NCBI RefSeq assembly: GCF_001902145.1
Contig: NZ_MRST01000027.1
Span: 478,519 to 542,518 of the forward strand
Length of the DNA stretch: 64,000 nt
Reading direction: 5' to 3'
From: Pseudomonas fluorescens
GTDB taxonomy: Bacteria; Pseudomonadota; Gammaproteobacteria; Pseudomonadales; Pseudomonadaceae
This document shows, piece after piece, positions 63,916 to 64,000 of this stretch. How positions within the stretch are numbered: position 1 is the stretch's first letter; each line of letters starts with the position of its first letter. The notes beneath the pieces were generated by a model. That model did not search any database and had not been told where the DNA came from. It saw nothing but the letters and a program-made list of their open reading frames with translations. The position numbers and the translations under genes are program-made.

Positions 63916-64000
63916 GTGAAGATCACCATCAACGTGTTCCTGCTCAAGGAAGGGCGAACCGTTCAGGACGCACTTTCCGATGAGGTCAACTTGCGACCTA
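63916..64000 (+). CDS. N-terminus of a TIGR04141/DUF6119-like protein (partial)
   Basis: Twenty-eight codons begin with GTG at 63916 after AAGGAG. The residues KITINVFLLKEGRTVQDALSD resemble the N-termini of the sporadically distributed TIGR04141 family (DUF6119), which occurs in mobile and defence-associated regions. The rest lies outside the window. It is too short for a firm assignment. Confidence 0.5.
   Translation, partial: MKITINVFLLKEGRTVQDALSDEVNLRP

Overview
The window is chromosomal DNA from a Pseudomonas of the P. fluorescens group. The left two thirds carry a gene order that I recall from Pseudomonas chromosomes (metZ-purF-cvpA-SPOR-folC-accD-trpF-truA-fimV-usg-asd-leuB-methyltransferase-leuD-leuC). 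Codon use is GC-rich, and short REP-type hairpin pairs (GTGGGAGCGGGCTTGC and GTAGGAGCGAGCTTGC classes) sit in many intergenic gaps.

Layout. 1-2369: 5' part of a Tat-exported molybdopterin hydroxylase subunit, on the minus strand. 2756-3145: tRNA-Asp x2 and tRNA-Val. 3253-22128: core block on the minus strand for methionine (metZ), purine (purF), folate (folC), fatty acid (accD), tryptophan (trpF), tRNA modification (truA), polar organisation (fimV), aspartate-family (asd) and leucine (leuCDB) functions, broken by REPs and one long interspersed repeat. 22269-29361: LysR regulator, a five-PAS GGDEF-EAL protein, dusC, thioesterase, hydrolase and TetR. 29546-31688: duplicated tRNA-Glu/tRNA-Ala array and gltX. 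31875-35740: uvrB, aromatic aminotransferase and a small membrane protein. 35820-39845: LysR/sad and HxlR/OYE divergent pairs. 39860-42322: protealysin-type protease with its emfourin-type inhibitor and a divergent nuclease. 42456-45522: cobalamin riboswitch followed by a BtuFCD-like ABC importer. 45675-49554: GNAT, hydrolase, TspO, chromate transporter and a nucleotidyltransferase-like gene.

50035-57078 is the most unusual segment. A LuxR/LuxI acyl-homoserine-lactone pair is followed on the same strand by a tightly packed set: flavodoxin-fold quinone reductase, DUF2867 protein, AfsA-like double-hotdog protein, old-yellow-enzyme relative with an altered active-site pair, two SDRs and a four-helix membrane protein. 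AfsA-family proteins make gamma-butyrolactone or butenolide signals in Streptomyces. The arrangement suggests an AHL-controlled locus for a small lactone or related metabolite. I do not recognise this combination as a described system.

57241-64000 is an accessory tail: two lipoproteins, a GFA protein, a GNAT, a 195-bp sequence present twice, a structured leader with mutually exclusive pairings ahead of a DUF6124-like gene, a tyrosine-recombinase remnant, a DHCW cupin, an AT-rich DUF5677-like gene, a small immunity-like ORF and the start of a TIGR04141-like gene.
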